A stretch of 14,430 nucleotides of DNA from Acanthamoeba lenticulata (lineage: Eukaryota; Discosea; Longamoebia; Acanthamoebidae): contig NAVB01002168.1 of assembly GCA_002179805.1 (NCBI GenBank), forward strand, positions 1 through 14,430. Direction: 5' to 3'. Positions 14,060-14,430 of this stretch are shown here, in pieces. Position numbers and translations under genes: made by a program. The notes beneath the pieces are model-generated. The model was not told the DNA's origin and searched no databases. It worked only from the letters and a program-made list of their open reading frames with translations. Every line of letters starts with the position of its first letter. Position 1 is the stretch's first letter.

Positions 14060-14179
14060 CCAATAGCGTGCGAGCGGAGTTATAGCGCGACTCCGGATTG
14101 GTCTGTTCGGAGTTCGGAGTTTCATACTGCGAGCTTATTGGTCCTTTCGGAGTTTCGGAGTTTTGTCAGGCTTATAAAA
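14060..14179 (+). promoter_or_regulatory. CCAAT/ATTGG triplet and TATA box without a recognised gene
   Basis: CCAAT occurs at 14060-14064, and its reverse ATTGG at 14097-14101 and 14137-14141. The last two each begin a similar approximately 27-bp repeat containing two copies of TTCGGAG (14097-14122 and 14137-14164). TATAAAA follows at 14173-14179. The order matches an RNA polymerase II promoter firing to the right, with initiation near 14205. The only downstream frame (about 65 codons, to 14295) matches nothing known. Confidence 0.45.
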
Positions 14180-14321
14180 CCCCTATATATCCTCAGCCTG
14201 CTACGCTGACGGTTGCTTCTTTTGGGTTGATTGATGCGTTTATATTCTTATTGTTTTACACAAAGATATACATAACTTGTTTTCCTTATTTGTAGTTCTT
14301 GGTGCCTCTATCTTTAAAAGG

Positions 14322-14346
14322 TTGGCCTGGACGCAGTCCAGGCCAA
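14322..14346. repeat. Perfect 11-bp hairpin with 3-nt loop
   Basis: Arms 14322-14332 and 14336-14346 are exact reverse complements around GCA. The arm contains GGCCTGGAC, related to the second hairpin about 60 bp on. Confidence 0.65.
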
Positions 14347-14383
14347 ACTATATTTTGCTTCTTCTGTGGCCACAAATATATAA

Positions 14384-14402
14384 GCCCGGATATAATCCAG
14401 GC
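14384..14402. repeat. Imperfect 8-bp hairpin related to the previous one
   Basis: Arms 14384-14391 and 14395-14402 pair at 7 of 8 positions around ATA. Both hairpins share the TCCAGGC right arm. No gene is recognised between or after them up to the window end. Confidence 0.5.
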
Positions 14403-14430
14403 TGAACTAATTACACATTAGGGCGAAACG

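Noticed and set aside
1..14430. Search for tRNA, rRNA and CRISPR-type arrays
   Set aside because: No cloverleaf with A/B boxes, no rRNA core sequence and no regularly spaced repeats were seen by eye.

Overview
The window looks like nuclear DNA of an intron-rich, compact eukaryote. An Acanthamoeba-like amoebozoan is my inference. It rests on GT-AG introns of about 60-135 bp, closely packed genes, a long secreted Ser/Thr/Pro-rich protein and a Fanzor-type fossil. I ran no search. Family names come from motif recognition in my own translations.

Layout. Positions 198-1708 (minus) hold a six-exon KTI12 gene (Elongator/tRNA wobble modification). A short divergent promoter separates it from a + strand TBC1D15/GYP7-like Rab GTPase-activating protein of about eleven exons (1878-4267). 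Both are conserved housekeeping genes whose splice phases agree throughout. From about 4620 to 5885 lies a gene graveyard. It contains the C-terminus of a TnpB/Fanzor nuclease, then directly abutting it the C-terminal half of an N-acetylglucosamine-6-sulfatase-like gene with several frameshifts. An A/T-rich junction and an inverted fragment of the next gene's C-terminal domain follow. The intact intronless gene at 6028-9000 encodes a 990-residue secreted Ser/Thr/Pro-rich protein. Its 3' flank has a 45-bp repeat, a poly(A) signal and a perfect 21-bp hairpin.

Positions 9602-9860 carry a broken C-terminal piece of cobalamin-independent methionine synthase (MetE). Next comes the most unusual object: a tyrosine-recombinase gene (10060-12179) with an N-terminal C2HC zinc finger and a C-terminal RanBP2-type zinc finger. 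Its 1.25-kb central exon is interrupted by four in-frame stops, all of them TGA. A small DUF3102-like ORF follows (12367-12795). On the minus strand, 12990-14022 is the C-terminal two thirds of a protein kinase. It is cut off at the hinge exactly where three telomere-like repeats lie. The last 400 bp hold CCAAT/TATA promoter-like sequence and two related hairpins, with no recognisable ORF.

The left part is ordinary conserved genome. The right part (about 4.6-14.4 kb) is a mosaic of mobile-element and gene fragments around one intact secreted-protein gene, as expected of a dynamic or subtelomere-like region. The same mutation class, C to T or G to A at putative CpG sites, could explain the recombinase stops and its missing catalytic arginines.
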